Source of the DNA: Shewanella aestuarii
Lineage (GTDB): Bacteria > Pseudomonadota > Gammaproteobacteria > Enterobacterales > Shewanellaceae
Length of the DNA: 64,000 nt
NCBI RefSeq assembly: GCF_011765625.1
Contig: NZ_CP050313.1
Span: 492,501-556,500 of the forward strand
Direction: 5' to 3'
Shown: piece after piece, positions 8,437 through 17,078 of the stretch
Layout of the letters: the number at the start of each line of letters is the position of its first letter
Position numbering within the stretch: position 1 is the stretch's first letter
Notes under the pieces: generated by a model
What the model was told of the DNA's origin: nothing
Databases searched by the model: none
Seen by the model: only the letters and a program-made list of their open reading frames with translations
Made by a program: the position numbers and the translations under genes

Positions 8437-9612
8437 ATGAGCCAATTTCAAACTATTGATGTAGCTGATTATTATGACAAAGACACTTTCGCCCGCATTG
8501 AAGCATTTGCGAAAGATAAACCGACGCCGTTTGTTGTCATTGATACACAAATCGTTGCAAAACAATACGATGATATGGTTAGTAATTTTCCGTTCGCTAA
8601 CGTGTATTACGCGGTAAAAGCTAACCCAGCAAAAGAAATTTTAACCTTGTTGCGTGACAAAGGCTCAAACTTTGATATCGCTTCAATTTATGAATTAAAA
8701 ATGGTGACAGATATTGGTGTAAGCACTGACAGAGTCAGTTATGGCAACACCATTAAAAAGCGCGCTGATGTTCGTGCTTTTTATCAGCAAGGCGTGCGCA
8801 TGTTTGCCTCTGATTCTGAAGCCGATTTACGTATGATTGCACAAGAAGCTCCCGGTTCAAAAGTGTATGTTCGTATTTTAACTGAAGGCACCCATACCGC
8901 TGATTGGCCTTTGTCTCGTAAGTTTGGCTGTCAAAATGAAATGGCCTACGACTTATTAGTATTAGCCAAAGAGCTAGGCTTGGTACCTCATGGTATCTCG
9001 TTCCATGTTGGTTCACAGCAACGTGATATTGGTGCGTGGGATTCTGCCATTGGTAAAGTGAAAAGCATTTTTGATCGTCTACGTGATGAGCATGACATTG
9101 TGCTAAAAATGATTAACTTAGGTGGTGGTTTTCCTGCTAATTATTTAGATAAAACCAATGAGTTAGCCACTTATGCGCAGCAAATTAAGCACTTTTTACA
9201 TGAAGACTTTGGTGATGAATTACCCGAGATCATTTTAGAGCCGGGCCGATCTTTATTATCTAATGCCGGTGTATTGGTGTCGGAAGTGGTATTGATTTCA
9301 CGTAAATCTCATACCGCTCTAGAGCGCTGGGTATTTACTGATGTTGGTAAGTTTTCTGGTTTGATTGAAACCATGGATGAAGCGATTAAGTTCCCCATCT
9401 ACACCCATCGTAAAGGTGAGTTAGATAAATGCGTTATTGCTGGGCCAACTTGTGACAGTGCAGACATTATGTACGAGCATTACAGCTATGGTTTACCTAT
9501 TGATTTAGCCATTGGCGACCGTATGTATTGGTTAACGGCTGGGGCGTACACCACGACTTATTCAGCGGTGTGCTTTAATGGTTTTCCACCATTAAAAGAT
9601 TACTACCTTTAA
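8437..9612 (+). CDS. Eukaryotic-type (fold III) ornithine/lysine decarboxylase
   Basis: Pyridoxal-phosphate enzyme of the alanine-racemase-fold decarboxylase family, predicted to convert ornithine (possibly lysine) to putrescine (cadaverine). At 391 aa it lacks the large fold-I domain of the usual bacterial SpeC/SpeF. The PLP lysine is in YYAVKAN, the phosphate-binding glycines in NLGGGFPANY and EPGRSLL, and the active-site cysteine in AGPTCDSAD. The ATG at 8437 follows a strong GAGGAGG; an upstream TTG at 8395 would add an unrelated 14-residue extension. Single gene with its own terminator. Confidence 0.9.
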   Translation: MSQFQTIDVADYYDKDTFARIEAFAKDKPTPFVVIDTQIVAKQYDDMVSNFPFANVYYAVKANPAKEILTLLRDKGSNFDIASIYELKMVTDIGVSTDRVSYGNTIKKRADVRAFYQQGVRMFASDSEADLRMIAQEAPGSKVYVRILTEGTHTADWPLSRKFGCQNEMAYDLLVLAKELGLVPHGISFHVGSQQRDIGAWDSAIGKVKSIFDRLRDEHDIVLKMINLGGGFPANYLDKTNELATYAQQIKHFLHEDFGDELPEIILEPGRSLLSNAGVLVSEVVLISRKSHTALERWVFTDVGKFSGLIETMDEAIKFPIYTHRKGELDKCVIAGPTCDSADIMYEHYSYGLPIDLAIGDRMYWLTAGAYTTTYSAVCFNGFPPLKDYYL

Positions 9613-9665
9613 GGTGTTAAGTCGTTAATGCTGTTGACTTAACCAAGTCATTTAACACTAAAAAT

Positions 9666-9689
9666 AAAGGACGCTTCGGCGTCCTTTAA
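9666..9689 (+). terminator. Rho-independent terminator with UUCG tetraloop
   Basis: AAAGGACGC / GCGTCCTTT 9-bp stem closed by TTCG, 53 bases after the decarboxylase stop. The T tract is short. It may also serve the convergent YdcH-like gene. Confidence 0.8.
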
Positions 9690-9721
9690 TGTTTGCGGGT
9701 AAACCTTACTCAATCGCCGGA

Positions 9722-9946
9722 TTAAGCTGATTGTGCATCATGCTTTTTCAAAATTTGGTAAATTTCTTCTTTTAAATGGAGTTTCTTAGACTTTAAGATT
9801 TTCACTTCTGGTGTGGTGTCACTACTACTATGTGCTTCGTGTTGTTTGATTTCTTCATCTAACTGATTATGTTCATCAAATTTACGTAAAAAGTGCGCAT
9901 CTGAAGTTTTTAGTTTAGTGATTAGTTCGCGGTACTCTGGAAACAT
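9722..9946 (-). CDS. YdcH/DUF465 family small coiled-coil protein
   Basis: A 74-aa, charged, mostly helical protein of the DUF465 (YdcH) family: MFPEYRELI, then LKTSDAHFLRKFDEHNQLD, then a Lys/Glu-rich helix LKEEIYQILKKH. The cellular role of the family is unknown. The start is set by AAGGAG six bases before the ATG at 9946; the in-frame ATG at 9973 lacks a ribosome-binding site. A perfect FNR-type palindrome lies 73 bases upstream of this start, so anaerobic regulation is possible. Confidence 0.85.
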   Translation of the reverse strand: MFPEYRELITKLKTSDAHFLRKFDEHNQLDEEIKQHEAHSSSDTTPEVKILKSKKLHLKEEIYQILKKHDAQSA

Positions 9947-10016
9947 AGTTAAGCTCCTTGCTATTGAATTCAAAATTGTTCTTTAGGTTTACCCTAGTCC
10001 TAATTTTGATTTTTTA

Positions 10017-10034
10017 AATTGATGTAAATCAATT
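10017..10034. promoter_or_regulatory. FNR/EtrA-type operator
   Basis: TTGATGTAAATCAA at 10019-10032 matches the FNR consensus TTGAT-N4-ATCAA exactly; the palindrome extends to 8-bp arms (AAATTGAT / ATCAATTT). It lies between the divergent YdcH-like gene and udp, 73 bases from the first start and 218 from the second, so it more likely acts on the YdcH-like gene. Binding by the Shewanella FNR homologue EtrA is inferred. Confidence 0.6.
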
Positions 10035-10123
10035 TACAGCAAATTCACAAAAATATTTTTTGTCGTCACTATTATTTGTCATACTCAATATTCTGGCATT
10101 TTAGATGTCGTTTATTTGTAACC

Positions 10124-10182
10124 TTTTTATGACAACTTAATCATCATAAAAAGAGAATTGTGATCAAGTTAACCTTTTATGA
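10124..10182 (+). promoter_or_regulatory. Repeated operator-like motif upstream of udp
   Basis: TTTTTATGA at 10124-10132 faces TCATAAAAA at 10144-10152, and a third copy, CCTTTTATGA, lies at 10173-10182, all within 130 bases upstream of udp. The spacing suggests a regulator site cluster. The regulator is not identified. Confidence 0.35.
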
Positions 10183-10249
10183 TGGTATAGTAGGTTACAG
10201 TTTACGAAACACAGCGTTTCATTTTAAAGATAATTAAAAGGGGTTCAGC

Positions 10250-11008
10250 ATGTCTGAAGTATTCCACTTAGGTTTGACCAAAAAAATGCTAGATGGCGCG
10301 ACATTAGCAATTGTGCCTGGTGATCCAGAGCGTGTTAAGCGCATTGCTGAACTTATGGACGATGCCACTTTTTTAGCCAGTCATCGTGAATATACTAGCT
10401 ATCTAGCATACATTGATGGCAAGCCTGTTGTGGTTTGTTCAACGGGGATTGGTGGTCCTTCAACCTCTATTGCAGTTGAAGAATTAGCTCAACTCGGTGT
10501 CACTACCTTTTTACGTGTTGGTACCACAGGTGCGATTCAGCCAAATGTAAACGTAGGTGATGTGATTGTGACTCAGGCATCGGTGCGTTTAGATGGCGCT
10601 AGTTTACATTTTGCGCCACTTGAATTTCCTGCTGCTGCTAATTTTGAGTGTACTACCGCAATGGTTGCAGCATGTCGTGAAGCCGGGGTTGAACCGCATG
10701 TGGGTATTACAGCCTCTTCAGACACTTTCTACCCAGGTCAAGAACGTTATGACACAGTTTCAGGCCGAGTTACTCAACGCTTTGTGGGGTCAATGAAAGA
10801 ATGGCAATCAATGGGCGTGCTTAATTACGAAATGGAGTCAGCAACATTATTTACTATGTGTGCCACTCAAGGCTGGCGTGCGGCATGTGTTGCCGGTGTG
10901 ATCGTTAACCGTACTCAACAAGAAATTCCTGATGAAGCCACAATGAAGCAAACTGAAGTCAGTGCTGTGTCTATTGTTGTTGCAGCCGCTAAAAAGCTGC
11001 TTAGCTAA
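10250..11008 (+). CDS. udp: Uridine phosphorylase
   Basis: Cytosolic nucleoside salvage enzyme that splits uridine with phosphate into uracil and ribose-1-phosphate. At 252 aa it matches the hexameric Udp family length (253 in E. coli). Recognisable segments are [16 protein letters not shown] (phosphate site), [33 protein letters not shown], and [13 protein letters not shown], whose Glu contacts the ribose. AAGGGG lies upstream of the ATG. It is a single gene between an operator-rich upstream region and a terminator. Confidence 0.95.
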   Translation: MSEVFHLGLTKKMLDGATLAIVPGDPERVKRIAELMDDATFLASHREYTSYLAYIDGKPVVVCSTGIGGPSTSIAVEELAQLGVTTFLRVGTTGAIQPNVNVGDVIVTQASVRLDGASLHFAPLEFPAAANFECTTAMVAACREAGVEPHVGITASSDTFYPGQERYDTVSGRVTQRFVGSMKEWQSMGVLNYEMESATLFTMCATQGWRAACVAGVIVNRTQQEIPDEATMKQTEVSAVSIVVAAAKKLLS

Positions 11009-11034
11009 ATCAAGCGATTTTTTTGAGTCAATCT

Positions 11035-11067
11035 AACGCCTAATTGTGCAAACAATTGGGCGTTTTT
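11035..11067 (+). terminator. Terminator of udp
   Basis: AACGCCTAATTG / CAATTGGGCGTT stem (one G-T wobble), six-base loop, followed by TTTT. Confidence 0.88.
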
Positions 11068-11222
11068 TATATTCTTCCCCTTTTTTGCATCGTCAGATTT
11101 ATCTTAGTCAGCCAGCCTTTGTTTGATAATTTCTTGCTAGATATTTTGAAACAATTTTTAATCACATCAAGATAGATCTTTGATCAAATATCACTTTGCA
11201 TTTCATGATTCCTACTGTATGG

Positions 11223-11251
11223 TTGACATAATATGTCGCATTTTTTAATTT
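11223..11251 (+). promoter_or_regulatory. Possible sigma-70 promoter of the NfeD-SPFH operon
   Basis: A perfect -35 TTGACA at 11223-11228 and, 17 bases further, a weak -10 TAATTT at 11246-11251, about 46 bases before the NfeD start. Match to the -10 consensus is poor, so this is tentative. Confidence 0.35.
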
Positions 11252-11297
11252 ATTTTTAAGATTGTTGGCATGGGTCTCTATCTTCAGGAGGGAGAGT

Positions 11298-11753
11298 ATG
11301 GAGCTTGAAAATCCTATTACTGTTTGGGTATGCCTTGGCATTATCTTGATGTTAGCCGAAATCATTATTCCAGGCGGTATCGTCATATTACTGGGTTCGG
11401 CTTGCTTAGTGGTGGCCTTAGCTTTAGCGACTGGCATTGTTGAAGGAATTGCGCAAAGTTTAACCTTATGGTTTATCACATCCATGGTGTTGTTACTTAG
11501 CTTTCGCCATGTGACTCAACAAATGGTTGGTGGTGATTCCCATGTAGGCAATACAGATGAAGAGCTTGATCTTTATAACCAAATTGCTGTGGTCAAAGAA
11601 GCTATCGGACCTGGACAGCAAACAGGGCGGATACACTGCTTAGGATCAGATTGGACCGCATTAGGTGATGGCTCTGAAATTAAAGCGGGCAGTAAAGTTA
11701 GAATTATATGTCGGGAAAACATTGCGTTAGTGGTTGAACCCTTGGTGGAATAA
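11298..11753 (+). CDS. NfeD family membrane protein
   Basis: Short-type NfeD protein, 151 aa: two or three hydrophobic segments (about 6-25, 27-45 and 50-68) and a C-terminal OB-fold domain (from about 90, with GRIHCLGSDWTALGDG and AGSKVRIICRENIALVVEPL). NfeD proteins partner SPFH/stomatin proteins in membrane microdomains, and here two SPFH genes follow directly. ATG 11298 is preceded by AGGAGGGAG; the longer in-frame start at TTG 11262 is not needed. First gene of a three-gene operon. Confidence 0.88.
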   Translation: MELENPITVWVCLGIILMLAEIIIPGGIVILLGSACLVVALALATGIVEGIAQSLTLWFITSMVLLLSFRHVTQQMVGGDSHVGNTDEELDLYNQIAVVKEAIGPGQQTGRIHCLGSDWTALGDGSEIKAGSKVRIICRENIALVVEPLVE

Positions 11754-11796
11754 TCCACTGATGTCGCCATTGATGTTGAACTAAAAGGAATAAATT

Positions 11797-12732
11797 ATGT
11801 TCTTGATCACCTTATTATTTTTGTTTGTATTATTTATTTTATATAAATTGATGCTGATAGTACCGATGCGTGAAGTGCATGTTATTGAGCGCTTAGGTAA
11901 GTTTCGTACTGTGCTACAGCCCGGATTCCACTTTCTAATTCCTTTCTTTGATCGTGTTGCGTATCGCCATGACACTCGCGAAGAAGTGTTAGATGTGCCG
12001 CCTCAAAGTTGTATTTCTAAAGATAACACTCAGTTAGAAGTGGATGGCTTAGTATATTTAAAAGTGATGGACGGTAAATTAGCCAGTTATGGTATTGAAA
12101 ATTATCGTCGTGCTGCGGTTAACCTTGCACAAACCACGATGCGTTCTGAAATAGGTAAACTGACCTTATCTCAAACCTTTTCAGAGCGTGACAGCCTTAA
12201 CGAATCCATTGTACGTGAAATCGATAAAGCCTCTGATCCTTGGGGGATCAAAGTGTTGCGGTACGAGATCAAAAACATTACCCCTTCGCACCATGTTATT
12301 CATACCCTTGAAAAACAAATGGAAGCCGAGCGCCGTAAACGGGCTGAAATCACGCTCGCTAATGCTGAAAAAGCGGCAATGATTAATATGTCGCAAGGCG
12401 AACGCCAAGAAGCGATTAATTTATCTGAAGGACAAAAACAAAAACGCATTAATGAAGCCGTGGGGACAGGTAAAGAGATCTCGATTATTGCCAATGCTAA
12501 AGCTGAAGGGATGGAGATGATCTGCAAGGCATTAGCGGTTAATGGCGGTAATGATGCTATGAACATGCTGCTTAAAGAGCAATTCATCAGCCAAGTGGGT
12601 AAGATTTTAGCGGAATCACAAGTCTCAGTTGTACCAGCGGAAATGGCTAAGCTTGAAGGTTTTTTTGAAGGTATGGAGCAAGTGACGCATGCGGTATCGG
12701 GTTCACAATCAACAGCAAAAGGAGCGCGCTAA
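11797..12732 (+). CDS. SPFH/Band 7 (stomatin/QmcA-like) membrane protein, copy 1
   Basis: Inner-membrane SPFH protein, 311 aa: one N-terminal transmembrane segment (residues 1-22), the Band 7 domain (EVHVIERLGKFRTVLQPGFHFLIP through the KNITPSHHV strand), then a long charged coiled coil (about 180-240) that drives oligomerisation. It is related to E. coli QmcA, which together with an NfeD protein forms detergent-resistant membrane assemblies and has been linked to membrane protein quality control. Overlaps the next SPFH gene by one base (TAATG), so translation is coupled. Confidence 0.9.
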   Translation: MFLITLLFLFVLFILYKLMLIVPMREVHVIERLGKFRTVLQPGFHFLIPFFDRVAYRHDTREEVLDVPPQSCISKDNTQLEVDGLVYLKVMDGKLASYGIENYRRAAVNLAQTTMRSEIGKLTLSQTFSERDSLNESIVREIDKASDPWGIKVLRYEIKNITPSHHVIHTLEKQMEAERRKRAEITLANAEKAAMINMSQGERQEAINLSEGQKQKRINEAVGTGKEISIIANAKAEGMEMICKALAVNGGNDAMNMLLKEQFISQVGKILAESQVSVVPAEMAKLEGFFEGMEQVTHAVSGSQSTAKGAR

Positions 12733-13667
12733 TGATTAACGGTGTAGATACAGACTTAATTGTCATGGGTATTTGGGGCATTATTTTTGCCATTTTTGTG
12801 TTGAAACTATTTCAGTCTATTTGTTTAGTACCTACTAAATCTGCCTATATTGTTGAGCGCTTAGGTAAGTACAAATCCACCTTAGATGCAGGTTTCCATG
12901 CTTTAGTGCCGTTTGTGGATAAAGTTGCCTACATACATGACTTAAAAGAAGAAACGATTGATGTTCCTCCGCAAGAGTGTTTTTCAAGTGATGAAGTGAA
13001 TGTAGAAGTTGATGGGGTCATTTATATTTCAGTCACAGACCCCGTTAAGGCCAGTTACGGTATAACCGATTACCGTTATGCAGCAATTCAGTTGGCACAA
13101 ACCACAACGCGTTCAGTCATTGGTACTTTGGATTTAGATCGCACCTTTGAAGAGCGCGATCTGATTTCAGCCAAAGTGGTAGAAGTATTAGACGAAGCGG
13201 GTGCCATGTGGGGCATTCGGGTGCATCGTTACGAGATAAAAAATATCACCCCACCAGAAACCGTTAAAAATGCTATGGAAATGCAAGTTAACGCTGAACG
13301 TGAACGCCGCGCCTTACTGGCAAAAAGTGAAGGTGACAAGCAAAGTAAAATCAACCGTTCAGAAGGTGTGATGGCAGAAACCATTAACCGCTCAGAAGGT
13401 GAAATGCAACGCCGTATTAATGAGGCCGAAGGTAAAGCGCAAGAGATTTTAACCTTAGCGAAAGCGACTTCTGAATCTATTGAGCGTTTAGCGTCGGTCA
13501 TTTCATCACAAGGGGGGCAAAGTGCCTTGCGTATGCAACTTGGTGAACAATATATGAAGCAACTTGATGGGTTAAGTAAACAAGATAGCCGTATTGTATT
13601 GCCCGGCAATTTAGTGAACTTTGAATATTGGATGGACAGCATTGGTTTGAAAGACGATAAAAAATAA
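12732..13667 (+). CDS. SPFH/Band 7 (stomatin/QmcA-like) membrane protein, copy 2
   Basis: Paralogue of the preceding gene with the same length (311 aa) and layout: N-terminal membrane segment (about 12-32), Band 7 domain (YIVERLGKYKSTLDAGFHALVP, KNITPPETV) and a coiled coil with repeated KSEGDKQ / RSEGVMAE / RSEGEMQ units that is more regular than in copy 1. The two proteins probably co-assemble with the NfeD partner into one hetero-oligomer; that is inference from tandem placement and one-base overlap. A strong terminator closes the operon. Confidence 0.9.
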   Translation: MINGVDTDLIVMGIWGIIFAIFVLKLFQSICLVPTKSAYIVERLGKYKSTLDAGFHALVPFVDKVAYIHDLKEETIDVPPQECFSSDEVNVEVDGVIYISVTDPVKASYGITDYRYAAIQLAQTTTRSVIGTLDLDRTFEERDLISAKVVEVLDEAGAMWGIRVHRYEIKNITPPETVKNAMEMQVNAERERRALLAKSEGDKQSKINRSEGVMAETINRSEGEMQRRINEAEGKAQEILTLAKATSESIERLASVISSQGGQSALRMQLGEQYMKQLDGLSKQDSRIVLPGNLVNFEYWMDSIGLKDDKK

Positions 13668-13685
13668 ATTTATAATTAGTATGTA

Positions 13686-13718
13686 AAATGGGCTAACCGA
13701 AAGGTTAGCCCATTTTTT
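13686..13718. terminator. Bidirectional terminator between SPFH operon and lysR-type gene
   Basis: 13-bp perfect stem AAATGGGCTAACC / GGTTAGCCCATTT with a GAAA tetraloop; T run on the right and A run on the left, so it can stop transcripts from both sides. Confidence 0.9.
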
Positions 13719-13772
13719 TAGCGTCAGTTTAAATGATTTATTTGAGAAGTTCGGGTCGGTTTTGCGTTATGC

Positions 13773-14654
13773 CTATATAGATTCTTTAGCTTCCCGCAGA
13801 ATATATTCCATAAATACATTTGCTGCAGTCGATAGGCTGCTGTTATTAGGGTAAATCAAATTAATATCGGTAAATCCAGCACTTAACTCTGGTAGTACGT
13901 TAATCAGTTGCTGGCTAGCGACTGCATCATTGGCAATCGTTTGTGGCAATAAAGTAATCCCTGCACCGCCTAAGCAAAAGTTATACAGGGAGTTAAAGTC
14001 ACTACAAGTCACTTTATGATTAACGCTAATACTAGCGTGTTGAAACTGCCAAGTATTTTCAACTAAGCCATTGGCTGCGCGAAAACCCAATAAGGAGTGA
14101 TATTGCAAGTCATCCATAGTTTCAATGACTGAAGACTTTTCTAAATAACTTGGACTGGCGTATATTTTACGCTCAATAGTAGTTAATTTTTTACTGGTAA
14201 AATGACCATCATTGATTTCGCCTGCATCCATTACAAAATCTAGCCCAAGACGGGTTAACTCTTTATAACCGCCTGCTATAACAAAAATATCTAATTGCAC
14301 TTGAGGGTAAGAGTGGATGAAGTCAGCAATTTGCTTGTCCATAATTTTATCAACAAAGGGCAGCAAACCAATGCGTAATCGACCCTGAACCTCGTTATAT
14401 CGATTTTTAAATACAAAAGCGGCATTTTGCAGTTGCTTGAGTAGTGGTTCAACTTGCTCTAAATACAACTCGCCGGAAGGGGTTAACGACATGGCACGGG
14501 TGGTACGGGTAAACAGCGGTGCGCCAAGTTGACGCTCAAGCTCGGCTATTTTGCGGCTAACAAGGGCGCGACGAGTATCTAATGATTGCGCAGCTTTTGA
14601 AAAACTCCCCAGTTTTGCAACAGTAACAAATAGCTCCAAATCATTGATATTCAA
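13773..14654 (-). CDS. LysR family transcriptional regulator
   Basis: DNA-binding regulator of 293 aa. The winged helix-turn-helix is at residues 1-60 (FVTVAKLGSFSKAAQSLDTRRALVSRKIAELERQLG, shown in parts: recognition helix RRALVSRKIAELE), and the effector-binding domain runs from about 90 to the end. It resembles the CrgA/YafC-type subgroup (MSLTPSGELYLEQ). The regulated genes and the ligand are unknown. It is divergent from uvrD over a 218-base gap that holds the palindrome ACTGATAACTCAGT at 14721-14734. Confidence 0.9.
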   Translation of the reverse strand: MNINDLELFVTVAKLGSFSKAAQSLDTRRALVSRKIAELERQLGAPLFTRTTRAMSLTPSGELYLEQVEPLLKQLQNAAFVFKNRYNEVQGRLRIGLLPFVDKIMDKQIADFIHSYPQVQLDIFVIAGGYKELTRLGLDFVMDAGEINDGHFTSKKLTTIERKIYASPSYLEKSSVIETMDDLQYHSLLGFRAANGLVENTWQFQHASISVNHKVTCSDFNSLYNFCLGGAGITLLPQTIANDAVASQQLINVLPELSAGFTDINLIYPNNSSLSTAANVFMEYILREAKESI

Positions 14655-14872
14655 AATATTAAAACCCTGATAGCGAAAAGACGATTTATAGTAGTTTTCA
14701 CACTGATTTTTGTCAATTTGACTGATAACTCAGTATTGAATAGCGCACATAAGTTAACCGAAATCGACCACTTATTACCCATAAAGATGCAAAGCTTCAG
14801 AAAACGGCTGGCTATCATCGCATCTTTACCTCACTCAGGTATATAATGCCAAGCAGATTTTTGGGAGGAAAA

Positions 14873-17056
14873 ATGGACGTATCATCATTATTAGACGGCC
14901 TAAATGACAAGCAGCGTGAAGCCGTAGGCGCACCTTTATCCAATATGTTGGTGCTCGCCGGTGCCGGTAGCGGAAAAACGCGGGTGCTAACTCACCGAAT
15001 TGCTTGGTTAATGCAGGTTGAGCAGCAAAGTCCATATTCCATCTTAGCGGTTACTTTTACCAACAAAGCCGCAGCTGAAATGCGCGAGCGAGTTGAAAAA
15101 GTGGTTGGCAGCAACATGGGGCGCATGTGGATAGGTACTTTCCACGGTTTAGCCCATCGTATTTTACGCACTCATTTTCAAGATGCTAACTTACCGCAAA
15201 GCTTCCAAATTATTGATTCTGATGATCAGCTAAGGCTATTAAAGCGAATTTTGAAAAGCCTTAACTTGGATGAAAAGCAATACCCACCGCGTCAAGCTCA
15301 GGGGTATATTAATGGTAAAAAAGATCAAGGTTTACGCCCAAAACATATTGATGCTGGTGGGTTTCCTATTGAACAGAATTTATTAAACATTTACAAAATT
15401 TACCAAGAGTCGTGCGATCGCGCAGGGTTGGTGGATTTTGCCGAAATTCTGTTACGTGCCCATGAGCTGTGGCTCAATAAACCACATTTGCTTGCCCATT
15501 ACCAAGAGCGTTTTCGTCATATTTTGGTGGATGAGTTCCAAGATACGAACGCGATTCAATATGCATGGATCAGAGTGTTAGCAGGCAATACCGCTAACGT
15601 GATGATTGTGGGTGACGATGACCAATCTATCTACGGCTGGCGCGGGGCGCAAATTGAAAACTTGCATCGTTTTTTAAAAGATTTCCCTGGTGCAGAAACA
15701 ATTCGCCTTGAGCAAAACTACCGCTCAACAGCCAATATTTTGAATGCCTCAAACGAACTGATCGCCAACAATCCTGATCGATTAGGCAAAAAGCTATGGA
15801 CTGAAGATAAAGACGGCGAGCCGATTTCAGTTTATTGCGCCTTTAATGAAATGGATGAAGCTAAGTTTATTGTTGGCCGAATTAATGATTGGCACGACAA
15901 GGGCGGTAGTCTTAGTGATTGTGCTATTTTGTATCGCTCAAATGCTCAGTCGCGGGTATTAGAAGAAGCCTTATTGCATCGGGGTATCGCCTATCGAATT
16001 TATGGTGGATTACGCTTCTTCGAACGCCAAGAAATTAAAGATGCCATGGGATATATGCGTCTTATCAACAATAAAGATGACGATGCCGCCTTTGAGCGAG
16101 TGGTGAATACGCCTACCCGTGGCATTGGCGATCGCACCTTAGAAATTATCCGCTCGACAGCCAGACAGCATCAATTAACCCTATGGCAAGCTAGTTTACG
16201 TTTATTAGATGAAAAAGTACTTGCTGGCCGTGCAGCTAATGCTGTGCGCGGTTTTATGGATTTAATCATCAATATGCGTACCGATACCGCAGATATGCTG
16301 CTATATCGTATGACTGATAGCGTGATAAATACCTCTGGTCTGCGCTCCATGTACGAAGCCGAAAAAGGCGAGAAAGCCCAAGCACGTATTGAAAACTTAA
16401 ACGAGTTAGTGACTGCTGCGCGTAGTTTTGAAATGCCCGAAGAGCTTGAAGATATGGGCGAGCTAAACGCCTTTTTATCTCATGCAGCATTAGAAGCGGG
16501 CGAAGGCCAAGCCGATGCCTTTACCGATGCGGTGCAATTGATGACGTTGCATTCAGCCAAAGGACTTGAGTTTCCAATGGTGTTTATGGCTGGAGTAGAA
16601 GAAGGGTTATTCCCAAGCAAAATGGCCTTAGATGAAGGCGATCGCTTAGATGAAGAACGTCGTCTTTGTTATGTTGGCATGACCCGCGCAATGCAAAAAC
16701 TGTATATCAGTTATGCTGAATCACGCCGTATTTATGGCCGAGAAGATTACGCTAGTCCGTCGCGTTTTATTAATGAAATTCCTGAGAAATACGTCGAGCA
16801 AATTCGTTTGCGGGCACAAGTTTCCCCCTCAATTAGTCAACGCTATCCTGCCCGCGGTTCCACTTCAGGCTTTAAAGATAGTGCGCCTAACAGTACAGGT
16901 TTTAGTGTTGGCCAACGGGTTAAGCATTTTAAGTTTAATGAAGGTGTGGTGACAAACTTTGAAGGTACGGGTGAAAAGGCTCGCATTCAGGTGAATTTCA
17001 GCGACTTTGGCAGTAAATGGCTGCTGGTGAGTTTAGCAAAACTGGAAGCCTGTTAA
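14873..17056 (+). CDS. uvrD: DNA helicase II, UvrD
   Basis: 3'-5' superfamily 1A DNA helicase acting in nucleotide excision repair, methyl-directed mismatch repair and removal of RecA filaments. The 727-aa product has the Walker A motif AGAGSGKT at 29-36, Walker B VDEFQDTN, motif III DDDQSIYGWRGA, motif IV EQNYRST, and motif VI LCYVGMTRA. The C-terminus has the Tudor-like VGQRVKHFKFNEGVV segment that contacts RNA polymerase in E. coli UvrD. The ATG at 14873 has GGGAGG upstream; an ATG at 14846 would add nine residues. No LexA box is evident upstream, unlike E. coli. ubiA follows directly. Confidence 0.96.
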   Translation: MDVSSLLDGLNDKQREAVGAPLSNMLVLAGAGSGKTRVLTHRIAWLMQVEQQSPYSILAVTFTNKAAAEMRERVEKVVGSNMGRMWIGTFHGLAHRILRTHFQDANLPQSFQIIDSDDQLRLLKRILKSLNLDEKQYPPRQAQGYINGKKDQGLRPKHIDAGGFPIEQNLLNIYKIYQESCDRAGLVDFAEILLRAHELWLNKPHLLAHYQERFRHILVDEFQDTNAIQYAWIRVLAGNTANVMIVGDDDQSIYGWRGAQIENLHRFLKDFPGAETIRLEQNYRSTANILNASNELIANNPDRLGKKLWTEDKDGEPISVYCAFNEMDEAKFIVGRINDWHDKGGSLSDCAILYRSNAQSRVLEEALLHRGIAYRIYGGLRFFERQEIKDAMGYMRLINNKDDDAAFERVVNTPTRGIGDRTLEIIRSTARQHQLTLWQASLRLLDEKVLAGRAANAVRGFMDLIINMRTDTADMLLYRMTDSVINTSGLRSMYEAEKGEKAQARIENLNELVTAARSFEMPEELEDMGELNAFLSHAALEAGEGQADAFTDAVQLMTLHSAKGLEFPMVFMAGVEEGLFPSKMALDEGDRLDEERRLCYVGMTRAMQKLYISYAESRRIYGREDYASPSRFINEIPEKYVEQIRLRAQVSPSISQRYPARGSTSGFKDSAPNSTGFSVGQRVKHFKFNEGVVTNFEGTGEKARIQVNFSDFGSKWLLVSLAKLEAC

Positions 17057-17078
17057 GTCACAATAAATGGAGTTGTCC

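Noticed and set aside
10158..10177. Possible CRP site before udp (TGTGATC half-site)
   Set aside because: Only one half matches; the second half has no TCACA-like sequence.
14721..14734. Palindrome ACTGATAACTCAGT before uvrD considered as a LexA box
   Set aside because: LexA boxes need CTGT-N8-ACAG; this has ACTGA/TCAGT with a 4-base spacer. It may be a LysR site, but that is unsupported.
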